From Bacteroides sp. (GTDB lineage: Bacteria > Bacteroidota > Bacteroidia > Bacteroidales > Bacteroidaceae): DNA of 64,000 nt. Shown piece by piece: positions 1-9,546 of this stretch. The notes below the pieces were generated by a model. The model was not told the origin of the DNA. It searched no databases and saw only the letters and a program-made list of their open reading frames with translations. The stretch spans positions 1 to 64,000 of the forward strand of contig JAJQFD010000058.1 in assembly GCA_021201335.1 (NCBI GenBank), written 5' to 3'. Numbering within the stretch: position 1 is the stretch's first letter; each line of letters starts with the position of its first letter. Position numbers and translations under genes: made by a program.

Positions 1-207
1 TAACTCAGATTTACGAAAACCCTATATTATTTTTCTAATTCTATTTTTAAACAGACTCTAAAATATGAAACATTTTTTGATAAAAATGCTGGCTATAAAG
101 GTCATGCCGAAAAGTCTGCTAATGGAAATATTGTTATTAGAATAAATTCATTAAATGAAGTTGATTCTCAAGATAATTATTTTTATGAATGGAGTAATTA
201 CCCAAAA

Positions 208-540
208 ATGTCAGAAGATAAAGCTAAAGCCATCATTAGTAGAACAATAACGACTTTCCATGAATCTTTAATACATGGAGAGTTATTCGCAAAAGATTAT
301 ATGGATGATGGTGCTTTTAATTATTCTAATATACCTAGTTCTATAAAAGATTATTGCAATAAATACTTTAGTCCACCTGAAAAGCATTATCATCATTCTA
401 CCGTTTACCATAATAATGATTCTCAGGCCTGGCCTAATGATGCATATAAAGCTATTCAAAGGTTAAATAGCCAATTAAAAACAGGCTATACAAATTCTCA
501 AATAAAAAAAATGATTTGGTCATATAGTGGAGGAAGATAA
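208..540 (+). CDS. Hypothetical protein, probable 3' remnant of a larger gene
   Basis: This is a 110-residue hydrophilic protein of no family I recognise. The reading frame is open back to base 4, directly after an in-frame TAA at 1-3, but it contains no ATG, GTG or TTG before 208. The upstream 68 codons look protein-like (charged and aromatic residues mixed), so the gene was probably longer and has lost its 5' part by frameshift or truncation; the annotated ATG may not be a real start. The C-terminal half is rich in His, Tyr and Asn. It lies just before a small lipoprotein gene and a broken immunity-type gene, so a toxin or effector C-terminus is possible, but no catalytic motif is visible. 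Confidence 0.4.
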   Translation: MSEDKAKAIISRTITTFHESLIHGELFAKDYMDDGAFNYSNIPSSIKDYCNKYFSPPEKHYHHSTVYHNNDSQAWPNDAYKAIQRLNSQLKTGYTNSQIKKMIWSYSGGR

Positions 541-544
541 GATT

Positions 545-1060
545 ATGAAATATATATATACATTCTTATTATTAACAATAATTATGAGTTGTCAAACAGA
601 AGAAAAAATACACACGTTTGAATTTATTGATTATTCGTGTCATGATGGTTGGTCAGGGTTTTATTCAATCCGGGTAGAAAATAATGGAGGAATCTATATT
701 CTTTTTGAAGATATAAAGAATAACAGAATAATGATAAAAACCGTATTAGAGAATGATATTCTTGATTCATTAACCCATTTAATAGGAAATATTAACGTAC
801 CAGAATTTGATAATATCGACCAAGATAATTGTGAGGATTGTGGATATTATCACTTTATCATAAAAAAAGAAAAAGAAAATATTGATTTTTATACTCAGAA
901 CATTCATAAAAACAAGTTGGAACTATATAGAATAAATCAATTATCAGAATATCTTCTCACCATTATAATAAATAATATAAAGTTATGTAGAACTGTCAAA
1001 TTTGAAAGTAAGACAAGAGAGTTTTCTCCATCAGTAGTACCTCCACCACCAAATTATTAG
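545..1060 (+). CDS. Small lipoprotein of unknown function
   Basis: The 171-residue protein begins with a short lipoprotein signal peptide ending in IIMSC, so Cys-17 would be lipidated. The ATG at 545 is preferred over the GTG at 527 because the signal peptide then starts at residue 1. The mature part contains a Cys pair (CEDC, around residue 96) and ends in a short Pro-rich tail. The gene follows the preceding ORF by only 4 bases, so they were probably co-transcribed. Its place next to an Imm11-like gene suggests a membrane-anchored immunity or accessory lipoprotein, but this is inference from context only. Confidence 0.6.
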   Translation: MKYIYTFLLLTIIMSCQTEEKIHTFEFIDYSCHDGWSGFYSIRVENNGGIYILFEDIKNNRIMIKTVLENDILDSLTHLIGNINVPEFDNIDQDNCEDCGYYHFIIKKEKENIDFYTQNIHKNKLELYRINQLSEYLLTIIINNIKLCRTVKFESKTREFSPSVVPPPPNY

Positions 1061-1248
1061 GCAATAGGAATGTAGTTGTTTATATATTAAGGGTTATTCC
1101 ATGAAAAGAGGTAGTGTAAATTAAACTGTGTCAGCTTTCCGCTTTCCCTTTAAAATATCAGGTTTTTTATTTTTCCTATTTCAATGGGTAATGAGGAACC
1201 TTTAAAAAGGGATATCGAAAGTAGCAAAACTTTAGATATAGGAATAGA
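1061..1248. other. Intergenic spacer with possible mobile-element scar
   Basis: No gene is visible here. The stretch around 1110-1140 (GTGTAAATTAAACTGTGTCA) has the look of the terminal sequence of a Bacteroidota insertion sequence, but there is no transposase and no matching second end in the window. It is weak evidence for past transposition in this accessory edge. Confidence 0.2.
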
Positions 1249-1936
1249 ATGAAATATTTTATTATTGAAGAATCATTAAATGAAGAAGTGGTAGGAAAAG
1301 ACTATCCTCAAGCCTGTAAATTTATAAAAGGTTATAATCCGAATGCGCCCAAAGCTTTATTTAGTTTATACCAATATCATACGAGATTCCCTAATTATAT
1401 TCCAGATTTAGATGGTATCATGCTTTCTGGATCGGCTAAATTAACGGATTTTGTTAGCAGTGGATTTAGTTGGAGATTTTTTTTTAATTAGTGAAAAAAC
1501 TAAATCTATTTTTGAACAACATCAATTGTGCACTCATCGGTTTTATCCCTTAGGATTATATAAAAGGAAAGTGAAATATAATTATTTCTTATTCAGCATA
1601 ATTTCTGATTATTCTTCCAACGTGGATTATGAAAAGAGCATTTTTGTTGAACATGACCTCCTTACAGGGGAAAAAGGAGATTTTGTATTATTAGATTCAC
1701 GAAAAAAATTATTGCAGAAAAATAATAGATTGCAAAATAAAAAAGGTATACAATGGGCTATTCAAAGTGAGAAAATAGTTATGAATGAAAACTTTAATAA
1801 GGAATTGGACTTTTTTAATATTACGAGATTGGATAGTGCTACGTATGTTAGTGAACGATTAAAAAATAGTATAGAATCTAATGGATTGACAGGGTGGGAA
1901 TTTATTCCAGCAGATAATCTTATTGTAGATGATTAG
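1249..1936 (+). pseudogene. Imm11/DUF1629-type immunity protein, frameshifted
   Basis: Two overlapping frames, 1249-1491 and about 1470-1936, together encode a protein of about 228 residues that resembles the Imm11 (DUF1629) immunity family of polymorphic toxin systems. The resemblance lies in the pattern 'tDfvSSgf...FLISEKtksIf' in the middle and 'YVSERLKnsIEsnGLTGweF' near the C-terminus. The break is at a run of nine T (1477-1485): removing one T gives a continuous WRFFLISEKTK junction. It is therefore either an inactivated gene or an intact gene with a homopolymer error. No cognate toxin is complete in the window; it may lie left of base 1. Family assignment is from pattern memory and is moderately sure. 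Confidence 0.6.
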
Positions 1937-2582
1937 CCTTAAATGATTTATTTTTTTCAAAGCTTTATTTAGAATGATTGATTGTTTGTTGGAAGAAAAG
2001 TGGTTATTTAATATAACTGTTTCTCATTTTTCCGTTAATTGTTCTAAGAATTCTATTATGGGATTAGAAGATGTCTTTTTTCTTTTGTATCATTTCTTTT
2101 GTTGAAATTTGATAACTTATTTACTTTCGTATATACTAAAAGTAAATGTCCTGATACATAAATTAGACGGATCCTCACTTCCTATTGTTATGACAATATG
2201 CGTACTAGTATGTCTGATAGTATTATTCGCCATCATACTTTTTGATTTGAATAATTTGTTTATTCAAATTATCCTGAGATGAAGCTATGGAAAGAAAGTC
2301 CTAATTCGGCAATTGTATTATACTGTAATTGAATTTGAAGCAGATTTTATACCTTATCAACCTAAGTCACAATTTACTGTTGCTGATACTTCTCAATTTT
2401 CACAGTGAAGATGGTTAATCTATTGATAATCCTACAGATTGTAGAGATCACTTTGATAAATATATAGTAAAAAATTGAAGTGGATTCTTCGTTTTAAATA
2501 ATCATAGCTAATATTGAAATGATGAATGTGGTTATATTTAAAAATGGTAAACTAGTAGACGGAATATTTTACTAAAAAGCTA
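1937..2582. other. Non-coding or decayed AT-rich stretch
   Basis: About 650 bases without a convincing gene. Short open stretches occur, for example an ATG at 2190 giving about 30 very hydrophobic residues, followed by other short stretches in changing frames. The pattern fits a degenerated gene rather than a designed regulatory region. I see no repeats or RNA gene. Confidence 0.35.
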
Positions 2583-2631
2583 TTAGACCTTAAAAGCCCA
2601 TGTTCTTATAATTGTAAGAACAAGGGTCTAA
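2583..2631 (-). terminator. Terminator hairpin after the DUF4476 gene
   Basis: TTAGACC (2583-2589) pairs with GGTCTAA (2625-2631), and an inner 8-bp stem TGTTCTTA / TAAGAACA (2601-2608, 2615-2622) closes a 6-base loop. It sits directly beyond the stop codon of the minus-strand gene that ends at 2634, so it is its transcription terminator. Confidence 0.7.
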
Positions 2632-2633
2632 TA

Positions 2634-3278
2634 TCATTTTTCCTTTTCGTGATACTTCTTTATAAACTCATTCATCTTATTCTTATCCGACGGAAAAGTT
2701 AGTAATTCCACCGCTTTAAAGAAATTTTGTTTATCAACAATTTGTGGATATATCATTTGCATCACTTTTATTTTCTCACTATCGAAAGAGTAAACTTTTA
2801 TGATTCTTCTGCATTGCTCGGTTGTGAAATCAGAAGTTACTAAAGCCGTTCCAATCATCTTTGTACGTTCCGAATCGAAATTATGTTTTTTGAATATGCG
2901 GAAGAAATCATCGAACGAATAATCATCCATGGTTCTGTCATGGTAAGGTTTATGTTTGTTGGGATAATTATTTCGGGATTTTACAGTGATATCCTGAATA
3001 CCCCTTCCTCGATAATGAAAATATTCTTTGTAAAGTAATTCTTCTTTTCTACCACGATCATTTGAGTGTGAGAGGTTAGTGGAGAACACTTCAATCTGAT
3101 AATGACCTGCTTTCAGATGAGCAATAAAACAACTCTCAATTGGGGTACATATCTGCACTCCATCAACGAAAACAATTACAGGACCTCCGTTACTTTCAAT
3201 ACGAATTCCTTCTATTGGAGCAGCTTGCAAAGAAAATGTGGCTACTAAAAAGCAAAAAGTAATAATAAACTGACGCAT
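2634..3278 (-). CDS. Secreted DUF4476 domain protein
   Basis: The 214-residue protein has an N-terminal signal peptide (about residues 1-19, ending LQAA). Residues 25-100 form a small beta-rich region with a PEGA-like feel (conversion to 'VFVDGVQICTP...LKAGHYQIEVF'). The C-terminal 90 residues show the helical DUF4476 pattern: F..IFKKHNFDSERTKMI, later YSFDSEKIKVMQMIYPQIVD, then FPSDKNKMNEFI. DUF4476 proteins are common in Bacteroidota and are exported, but their function is unknown. It is a single-gene transcript with its own terminator. Confidence 0.8.
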   Translation of the reverse strand: MRQFIITFCFLVATFSLQAAPIEGIRIESNGGPVIVFVDGVQICTPIESCFIAHLKAGHYQIEVFSTNLSHSNDRGRKEELLYKEYFHYRGRGIQDITVKSRNNYPNKHKPYHDRTMDDYSFDDFFRIFKKHNFDSERTKMIGTALVTSDFTTEQCRRIIKVYSFDSEKIKVMQMIYPQIVDKQNFFKAVELLTFPSDKNKMNEFIKKYHEKEK

Positions 3279-3383
3279 GGTATTATCTGTTTTTTAGTTT
3301 TAGTAGATACAAAAATAGGGAGTAAAAACTCCCAATTATCAGAGTATGTTCTATTTTCAGATAGGGGTTTCCCCATTAAAATA

Positions 3384-3995
3384 CTATTCAGTTAAGAAAC
3401 CTTTTCCTTGGCGGATAATTTCGGGTTCTTCTCCAGTACAGTCTACAATAGTGGATAGTTCTGTATCACCAATTCCACCGTCAACAACCATGTCAACCTG
3501 ATCGCCCAGCTTTTCATCGATTAATTCCGGGGTAGTGATATATTCAATATCATCGTCTTCATTGTATGGTACGGAAGAAGACATGATAGGTGCATCCAGT
3601 AATTTTATAATTTCGCAGATAATCGGATTATCTGGCATTCGGATACCCACTTCCTTTCGGTTTTTAAATATTTTCGGAAGGTTATTATTGGTATTCAAAA
3701 TAAAGGTGAAAGGACCTGGTAGATTACGTTTTAGCAATTTGAATGTTTCATTATTTACTTTTGCATATTCACTTACCATACTAAGGTCAGCGCAAATAAT
3801 GGAAAGATGGTGTTTACGTGGATCGATATTCTTAATTCTGCAAATCCGTTCAATGGCCCGTTCTTTTAAGGCATGACAACCAATGGCATAGACAGTGTCG
3901 GTAGGATAGATAATGATTCCACCATTGTTCAGGATATCTACAATCGCTTGCAGATCCTGATAACTATTATTTTTTTCGTAGAGCTTAAGTAGCAT
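3384..3995 (-). CDS. YrdC/Sua5-fold L-threonylcarbamoyladenylate synthase family protein (YciO-like)
   Basis: This 203-residue protein has the full YrdC/Sua5 fold: YPTDTVYAIGC near residue 30 (substrate pocket), the basic KHHLSIICADLS stretch, PGPFTFIL, and the C-terminal STIVDCTG. Members of the family make threonylcarbamoyl-AMP from Thr, bicarbonate and ATP for the t6A37 modification of tRNA. The wording of the motifs (AIERICRI, ADLSMVSEYAKV) is closest to the YciO branch, whose activity is weaker and role less clear. It could be the sole t6A synthase only if no second paralogue exists elsewhere. It lacks the extra C-terminal Sua5 domain. Confidence 0.85.
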   Translation of the reverse strand: MLLKLYEKNNSYQDLQAIVDILNNGGIIIYPTDTVYAIGCHALKERAIERICRIKNIDPRKHHLSIICADLSMVSEYAKVNNETFKLLKRNLPGPFTFILNTNNNLPKIFKNRKEVGIRMPDNPIICEIIKLLDAPIMSSSVPYNEDDDIEYITTPELIDEKLGDQVDMVVDGGIGDTELSTIVDCTGEEPEIIRQGKGFLTE

Positions 3996-4108
3996 AATGC
4001 AAGTTTTAATTGTTCAAAGGCAGAGTTACACAAAAGAATAACTGTCTATTAAATAACAAACTTACGGAAAAAATCTCACTTAAAGTGTGTTAATTAAATA
4101 AAATGACA

Positions 4109-4155
4109 CAGAGCCACAGAGATTTAATGCTAACATTAAATCCTTTGTGGCTCTG
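4109..4155 (-). terminator. Strong hairpin terminator after the AsmA gene
   Basis: CAGAGCCACA (4109-4118) pairs with TGTGGCTCTG (4146-4155), and GATTTAATG (4121-4129) pairs with CATTAAATC (4134-4142) around a CTAA loop. Read on the minus strand it lies about 20 bases after the AsmA stop codon and is followed by a T-rich tract. Confidence 0.75.
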
Positions 4156-4177
4156 AATAATAAATTAATGATGTTTC

Positions 4178-6664
4178 TTATTTCTTTTTGAACAGATCTT
4201 TGAGAGCATCAACTCCTTTTTCAATGGCTTTTTGTTTAATGCTATCTGTATTGGACATTGCTGCAGAGTCGAGACCCAATTTTTCCCCCAGTTTCTCCAG
4301 GGCCTGATCTTTTACGACTTCCACTGCCTGTTTTGCCATACTTTCCATATCAACTGAGACTTTTGGCGAACTAAAAGAACCACCAATTTTCATGTCGAAT
4401 GTAGTATATTTACCTATGCCGGTAGATTCTGGTAGCTTGATCTTACCAGTATAATCAATCGTTTGGTCTAGTCCGGTGGTTCCTGACATATTCATCACAT
4501 AATCTTTCCAGGTAATGTCGAAAGGTTTGGTTGCCACTCTTCCATCCTGAATGGTAAAGTCCAGATTCATATCTTTGACGGTTATGTTTTTGAGTTCTTC
4601 CTTTTTCACAGCTTCGGCAATCTTATCGATTACGGATACACCGCTTAAGCTGAGATCTTTAGTAGAAAGCCCACCATTTCCTTGCATGGAGTTCAGAACT
4701 GGACTCATCTGCTTATCAAGATTGGTTTTTACCGTCACATTACCGGAGAAATTACCCTTTAGGTTTTCGAAAATAGGAGCCAGCTTTTGCACCATATCCA
4801 GTTCTTTATAAGTATCTGCAAAGCTGAGATTGTTCATACGGAAGCTGGCATTTAGTTCCGGATTGTTGATATCAGTTGTGGAGTAATATCCGTTCATTAC
4901 TACGTTTCCTCCCATTGTATTCATGGAAAGATTGCTCATATCTGCTTTTCCGTTTTTAACCAATAATTTCCCTTGAATGTTTTTGAAAGCCATTTTATCA
5001 AGAAGTACTTCTTTCATGTTTACATTCATATTGAAATCAATATTCTTGGGAACTTCAATTAACGCCATGGCAGTTGTGTCAGCTACAGCTGCAGTTGAAT
5101 CAGCAGCGTTAGACATAAAATCGTTCAGATTAAAGTGATTTGACTGAATATTCAAAGAACCTTTGATAGTTGTGTTTTTAAATACATAACCCAGGTAATT
5201 CTCGAACCGGCTGTCGGCTGTAATATCATTATTACCTATATTAACTGTTGTTTCGCTTAATTGCAAGTATTGTGGAGTGAAAGTCAATGACGACTTTTTA
5301 ATGTTGATATCAGGCATATCACTCATTTTTAATTTCATGTCTGATAGTTTCACAGTTCCGGATGCAGTTACACGTTCGTATTGTTCTTTTTCAATGTAAG
5401 ACATACGTCCCTGCATAGAAAGATTAGTATCTAATATTCCGTTCAACTCCATGTCTTCCAACGGATATACATCCTTCACCTTGCCGAGATTAAGTACGCC
5501 TTGCGCCGTACCGTTGAATGCAGCATCACTGACAGGAGTTTTGATTTCAGCTGTCATGCTGAAAGAATTCCCAGCCATACGGAATTTGAACGGGTTGATA
5601 ACAATTTCTGTTAAGTCCGCACTTCCTCCAGGATTTTTGGCGCTGGCCAATATATTGATCTGATCTACTCCTGCCGGAAGAGAAGGATACTGGAACATCG
5701 CATTTTTTACTTCCATTGTTGCTTCAAACTGAGGGAGGGTGTCTCCCTGCATAATTCCTTTGGCTTGAGCTTTCAGAGTTACCAGCCCGTCTGTTTTCAA
5801 ATCCTTAAAGTCTTTGGCATAGATGGCAGGGATGAGGGAAAGAATTTCTTTAAAACCGACTTCACTGGTATTCAAGGTTAAATCCATATCCATAGCAGGA
5901 TCTTGTAAAGCAACCCAACCGTCGATACCAGCTTTGATGGCATTTAAACGGAATTCGTTTTTTTCCAGGGTAAACTTATTATTTTCGAGATCTGCATCAA
6001 TATCCATTTTGGCATAGAAATTGGCTGCATTCAAAAAGGGTACGCCAGCCATTTTATAAGTAAGTCCGGGTGTTTCAGCTTCTATTTTAAGGGTTGTCTG
6101 ACTGCTACCTAAATTGCCGGATAGGGTACCGTCCAGTTTTACGATTTCAGCATACATATCGCCTTGTCTGTCATCGTATATCAGGTTTAAATTTTGAATG
6201 CTCAATTGTTGTAGACTGATGCTGAAAGCCGATTCTTCTGTAGTGGCTACTTCTTCCGCTTCGGTGTTGTCACTTTTCATGATATCCCAGTTTACTTTGC
6301 CATCTTTCAAAACAATGGCTTTGGCCCAGGTATCTTTGATACCGATTTTTGATATATCGTAACTATCTCCGAATAGGGAAAACAAGTCGATGGTGGCTGT
6401 TAGCTCTCCGGCTTTTACCAGTGTGTCGTTTTCAAATTCACCGACTCCTTTTAGCCAGAAGTTATTCAGCGTGATGGATGCTTTCGGGAAGTTTTTAAAA
6501 AGACTAATGCCCAGGCTGTTGAAATCGAACTGTGCGTTCAACATTTTATTACCTTCTTCTTTAACGATTCCTGCTATCTTTCCTTTGAAAGCATAAGGAA
6601 GAACGATCATGATAACCAATAGTACCGCCAGTACTATCAAAATAATTTTTAATCCTTTTTTCAT
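4178..6664 (-). CDS. AsmA family protein
   Basis: An 828-residue protein with one N-terminal membrane helix (about residues 5-25) and a very long periplasmic beta-rich body typical of the AsmA/YhdP/TamB group, which in Gram-negative bacteria bridges the inner membrane and periplasm and is linked to lipid transport and outer-membrane homeostasis. The AsmA-type C-terminal part (about 560-760) has the repeating 'GKLLVKNGKADMSNL' and 'LDFTIQDGRVATKPFDI' beta motifs. The C-terminus is helical, acidic and then basic (DLFKKK). It is the last gene of a three-gene operon with the helicase and HAD genes and ends at a strong hairpin. Confidence 0.85.
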   Translation of the reverse strand: MKKGLKIILIVLAVLLVIMIVLPYAFKGKIAGIVKEEGNKMLNAQFDFNSLGISLFKNFPKASITLNNFWLKGVGEFENDTLVKAGELTATIDLFSLFGDSYDISKIGIKDTWAKAIVLKDGKVNWDIMKSDNTEAEEVATTEESAFSISLQQLSIQNLNLIYDDRQGDMYAEIVKLDGTLSGNLGSSQTTLKIEAETPGLTYKMAGVPFLNAANFYAKMDIDADLENNKFTLEKNEFRLNAIKAGIDGWVALQDPAMDMDLTLNTSEVGFKEILSLIPAIYAKDFKDLKTDGLVTLKAQAKGIMQGDTLPQFEATMEVKNAMFQYPSLPAGVDQINILASAKNPGGSADLTEIVINPFKFRMAGNSFSMTAEIKTPVSDAAFNGTAQGVLNLGKVKDVYPLEDMELNGILDTNLSMQGRMSYIEKEQYERVTASGTVKLSDMKLKMSDMPDINIKKSSLTFTPQYLQLSETTVNIGNNDITADSRFENYLGYVFKNTTIKGSLNIQSNHFNLNDFMSNAADSTAAVADTTAMALIEVPKNIDFNMNVNMKEVLLDKMAFKNIQGKLLVKNGKADMSNLSMNTMGGNVVMNGYYSTTDINNPELNASFRMNNLSFADTYKELDMVQKLAPIFENLKGNFSGNVTVKTNLDKQMSPVLNSMQGNGGLSTKDLSLSGVSVIDKIAEAVKKEELKNITVKDMNLDFTIQDGRVATKPFDITWKDYVMNMSGTTGLDQTIDYTGKIKLPESTGIGKYTTFDMKIGGSFSSPKVSVDMESMAKQAVEVVKDQALEKLGEKLGLDSAAMSNTDSIKQKAIEKGVDALKDLFKKK

Positions 6665-6685
6665 GTTTGCTTGCAGTTAAAAGAG

Positions 6686-8692
6686 TTATTTCTTTTTTTT
6701 CTTTTTTTGAAGTTCTTCTGCCAATCTCCATTGTAATGCTGCCATGTTTTCTTTTCCGTCCCGAAGAAGTGCGTCGCCAAACAATTGATGTGCACCCGGA
6801 TGATCGGGTTTTAAAGAGGTGGCTTTATCGAGATCGGCAATAGCGCCTTCAACATCATTAGTAGCCAGTCGTAATTTACCCCGGTTGTAGAAAGCTTTAA
6901 ATTCAGCGGGGGCAATTCGGAGAGCTTGCTTGTAACAAACCTCGGCATCCGCATAGAGTTGATCATTAAAAAAGGTGATACCCTTGCGTATCCAGGCTTC
7001 TGCCAGTTCAGGATAAAGCTTCAACGCTTTATTGTAGTTAGCAATGGCCGAGCGACTATCATGTGCCATTGTAATCGATGCATTTCCCAGCTCCAGATAT
7101 TCATAAGCTAATTCTTTCATTTGTTCTTTGGATGTTCGGAGCCGTTCTTTTAAATGGGTGTTCTGTTCTTGTAACTGATTTATAATTCCAAGTTTTTTGC
7201 GGATCAGTCGTTTTGCGGTAGGTTTTTCTATGTCATACCGGGAGTGGATAGCAATAAAGAAGTGTTCGAGGAAACTTTCAAAGTCTCCTTCGTCAAATGC
7301 CCGTGAAGCTTCCCGGTATTCCACATCTGCTTGTGCCTGCTTCAGGGCTTTATTAATTAATTGAGGATCGTTAAAACGGTGAGCAAAGCTGACAATTTCA
7401 GGTCGTACGAAGATGTCTGCTCTACTGATCGGTTTTTTAAGCTGGATGCCTTCCAGAGAAGTGCAACGACTTAGAGCCACATAAGCCTGTCCACCAGCAA
7501 ATACTCCGCCGGTAAAATCGATAATTACCCGGCTAAAGGTAAGTCCCTGGCTCTTATGAATGGTTATGGCCCATGCCAATCGAATCGGATACTGTACAAA
7601 TACGCCTAGTTCCTCTTCTTCAATTTGTTTTTTCTTTTCGTTATATTTGTAGCGGATATTTCGCCAGGAGTCTTTTTTTACATCAAATTCCTGCCCATTA
7701 TCTGTTATTACATATATGATTCCGTCTTCATCGATACCACTCACTACTCCAATGGTTCCGTTTACCCAGCGTCGATCATAATCGTTTTTGATAAAGATAA
7801 TCTGTGCTCCCGGTTTGAGTACCAGATCTTTGGATGTTGGTAGGCTACTTTCCGGAAATTGTCCGGTGATCTCTCCTTCGAAGATTACAGGATCTCCCGG
7901 TAATTCCGCCAGTTTTTTATCGTTAATAAAGTCAACATTATCCCGGCGGGTGGCAAGTGTGATGTACATATCTTCTTCCGAAGTATCGATTTCTGTTCCG
8001 TAACGTGTATTGATTAATTGCAGGTCGGCCGAATTGGTGGAACTGTTACGAATACGATCCAAGATGTCGATAAACACCTTATCTGTTTGTCGATAAACTT
8101 TTCTAAGTTCAATCGATACCAAATCTATCTCACTAAATACACGGGCAGAAAAGAAGTAAGGAGTAGGGTAGAAGCGGTTAATTATTTCGCGTTCATCGTT
8201 TTTAATTACCGGTTCCAACTGATAAACATCTCCTACAAGTAAAATCTGTTTGCCGCCGAAAGGTTGTCGAAGATTGCGGGAGTAAACACGCAGGATGCGA
8301 TCGATAGAGTCGATAATATCCACTCGTACCATCGAAATCTCATCAATAATAATAAGTTCTGTTTTTTCAATCAGTTTACGGTGTTCTTTGTTGTATCTCA
8401 GGAATTCGTGTATTCTTCCTTTGTGGAGGCTTAGATTCGGATCGTCGGGAAGCAGCGGATGAAAAGGAAGTTTGAAAAAACTGTGCATGGTGCTTCCGCC
8501 GGCATTGATAGCAGCAATCCCGGTAGGGGCCAGCACTACATGTTTCTTTCGGGTATTTTCGCAGATATACCGAAGAAATGTAGATTTGCCCGTACCTGCT
8601 TTTCCCGTAAGGAAAACAGATTGGTTGGTGTATTGTATCAGGTTGAGGGCATCCTGAAACTCTTTATTTTGACTATCAATGTTAAAACTCAC
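6686..8692 (-). CDS. PIF1-like helicase with C-terminal TPR repeats
   Basis: A 668-residue SF1 helicase. Walker A GKAGTGKST is at residues 30-38, APTGIAAINAGG follows, Walker B is LIIIDEISM, and the C-terminal RecA lobe contains AWAITIHKSQGLTF, the PIF1/RecD signature. After the helicase core, residues 520-655 form at least three tetratricopeptide repeats (for example AIANYNKALKLYPELAEAW and AFYNRGKLRLATNDVEGAI) and a Lys-rich tail. PIF1 family enzymes unwind DNA 5'-3' and remove structured DNA; the TPR arm should recruit partners. The start is 2 bases after the HAD stop, so the two genes are translationally close. Confidence 0.87.
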   Translation of the reverse strand: MSFNIDSQNKEFQDALNLIQYTNQSVFLTGKAGTGKSTFLRYICENTRKKHVVLAPTGIAAINAGGSTMHSFFKLPFHPLLPDDPNLSLHKGRIHEFLRYNKEHRKLIEKTELIIIDEISMVRVDIIDSIDRILRVYSRNLRQPFGGKQILLVGDVYQLEPVIKNDEREIINRFYPTPYFFSARVFSEIDLVSIELRKVYRQTDKVFIDILDRIRNSSTNSADLQLINTRYGTEIDTSEEDMYITLATRRDNVDFINDKKLAELPGDPVIFEGEITGQFPESSLPTSKDLVLKPGAQIIFIKNDYDRRWVNGTIGVVSGIDEDGIIYVITDNGQEFDVKKDSWRNIRYKYNEKKKQIEEEELGVFVQYPIRLAWAITIHKSQGLTFSRVIIDFTGGVFAGGQAYVALSRCTSLEGIQLKKPISRADIFVRPEIVSFAHRFNDPQLINKALKQAQADVEYREASRAFDEGDFESFLEHFFIAIHSRYDIEKPTAKRLIRKKLGIINQLQEQNTHLKERLRTSKEQMKELAYEYLELGNASITMAHDSRSAIANYNKALKLYPELAEAWIRKGITFFNDQLYADAEVCYKQALRIAPAEFKAFYNRGKLRLATNDVEGAIADLDKATSLKPDHPGAHQLFGDALLRDGKENMAALQWRLAEELQKKKKKK

Positions 8693-8694
8693 TA

Positions 8695-9465
8695 TCAGAT
8701 GAGATTGAAATGTTTAAATGCTTTCCAGATACCGTCGTTATCTACCGTGTCTGTCACATAGTCAGCTGCTGCTTTAACCTGATCTCTGGCGTTTCCCATG
8801 GCGACACCAATAGCAGCATGGCGGAGTATACTTATGTCATTGCCTCCATCGCCAAAAGCCATTGTTTCTTCCAGTTTGATTCTAATGCGTGAGATAATTT
8901 CATCAATTCCCCGTTGCTTTCCGTTTCCTTTGGCTACAATATCGGTAAATGTGGGATGCCAGCGATTGGATGCACAGCCGGGTAGTAGCTTCATGAAATC
9001 GGTTTCCTGTTCTTCCGTAATAAAGGGAGAAATTTGAAAGATTTCCTGTTTTAAAATCTCTTCAATGCTTACATTCGGCAGTTGCGGGATGGCTAAATCT
9101 TTGGAGAATTCCGTCGACAGGTCACTGGGGTTAGCCACTTTCATGTTATCTTTAGTGACGAATACGCTGGTAAGATTGTTGTTTTCTACCTGTTTTATTA
9201 CAGCTTCCACATCTTCGCGGGGAATGCTGTTCTTGTAGATAACTTCGTCCCCGATAAAGCAATATGCACCGTTCATTGTGATGAATCCATCAAATTTGAG
9301 TGGACCAAGGTTGTTGATAATAACTTTAGGGCGCCCGGTGGAAATAAATACTTTCAATCCTTTTTGTTTAGCCTGATTGATGGCATCAATAGTTGAAGAT
9401 GGGATGGTGTGTGTCTTGAAGCTGACAAGGGTTCCGTCTATATCAAAGAAAAGAGCTTTAATCAT
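8695..9465 (-). CDS. Cof-type HAD-IIB family hydrolase
   Basis: The protein opens with MIKALFFDIDGTLVSF, the HAD motif I with both catalytic Asp residues, and contains FISTGRP (motif II), a C2B cap, and the motif IV region AFGDGGNDISIL. These enzymes are soluble phosphatases of sugar phosphates or cofactors; the exact substrate cannot be read. I place the start at 9465 (257 residues) rather than the upstream ATG at 9492, because a TAnnTTTG promoter box (9490-9497) overlaps that region. First gene of the HAD / helicase / AsmA operon. Confidence 0.88.
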   Translation of the reverse strand: MIKALFFDIDGTLVSFKTHTIPSSTIDAINQAKQKGLKVFISTGRPKVIINNLGPLKFDGFITMNGAYCFIGDEVIYKNSIPREDVEAVIKQVENNNLTSVFVTKDNMKVANPSDLSTEFSKDLAIPQLPNVSIEEILKQEIFQISPFITEEQETDFMKLLPGCASNRWHPTFTDIVAKGNGKQRGIDEIISRIRIKLEETMAFGDGGNDISILRHAAIGVAMGNARDQVKAAADYVTDTVDNDGIWKAFKHFNLI

Positions 9466-9489
9466 ATCGTTGTATTCTGATTTTAAATA

Positions 9490-9497
9490 CAAAGGTA
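9490..9497 (-). promoter_or_regulatory. -7 promoter box for the HAD/helicase/AsmA operon
   Basis: The minus strand reads TACCTTTG, an exact match to the Bacteroidota TAnnTTTG -7 element, 25 bases upstream of the ATG at 9465. Its position inside a possible longer reading frame decides the start choice. No clear -33 element was seen. Confidence 0.5.
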
Positions 9498-9546
9498 AGT
9501 AAAAAAGCTCTTGTTATCTTTTAGAAAAATTAAAATAATGTTATAC

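Noticed and set aside
1110..1140. Possible insertion-sequence terminal repeat
   Set aside because: Only one weak end is visible, and no transposase, second end or target duplication was found.
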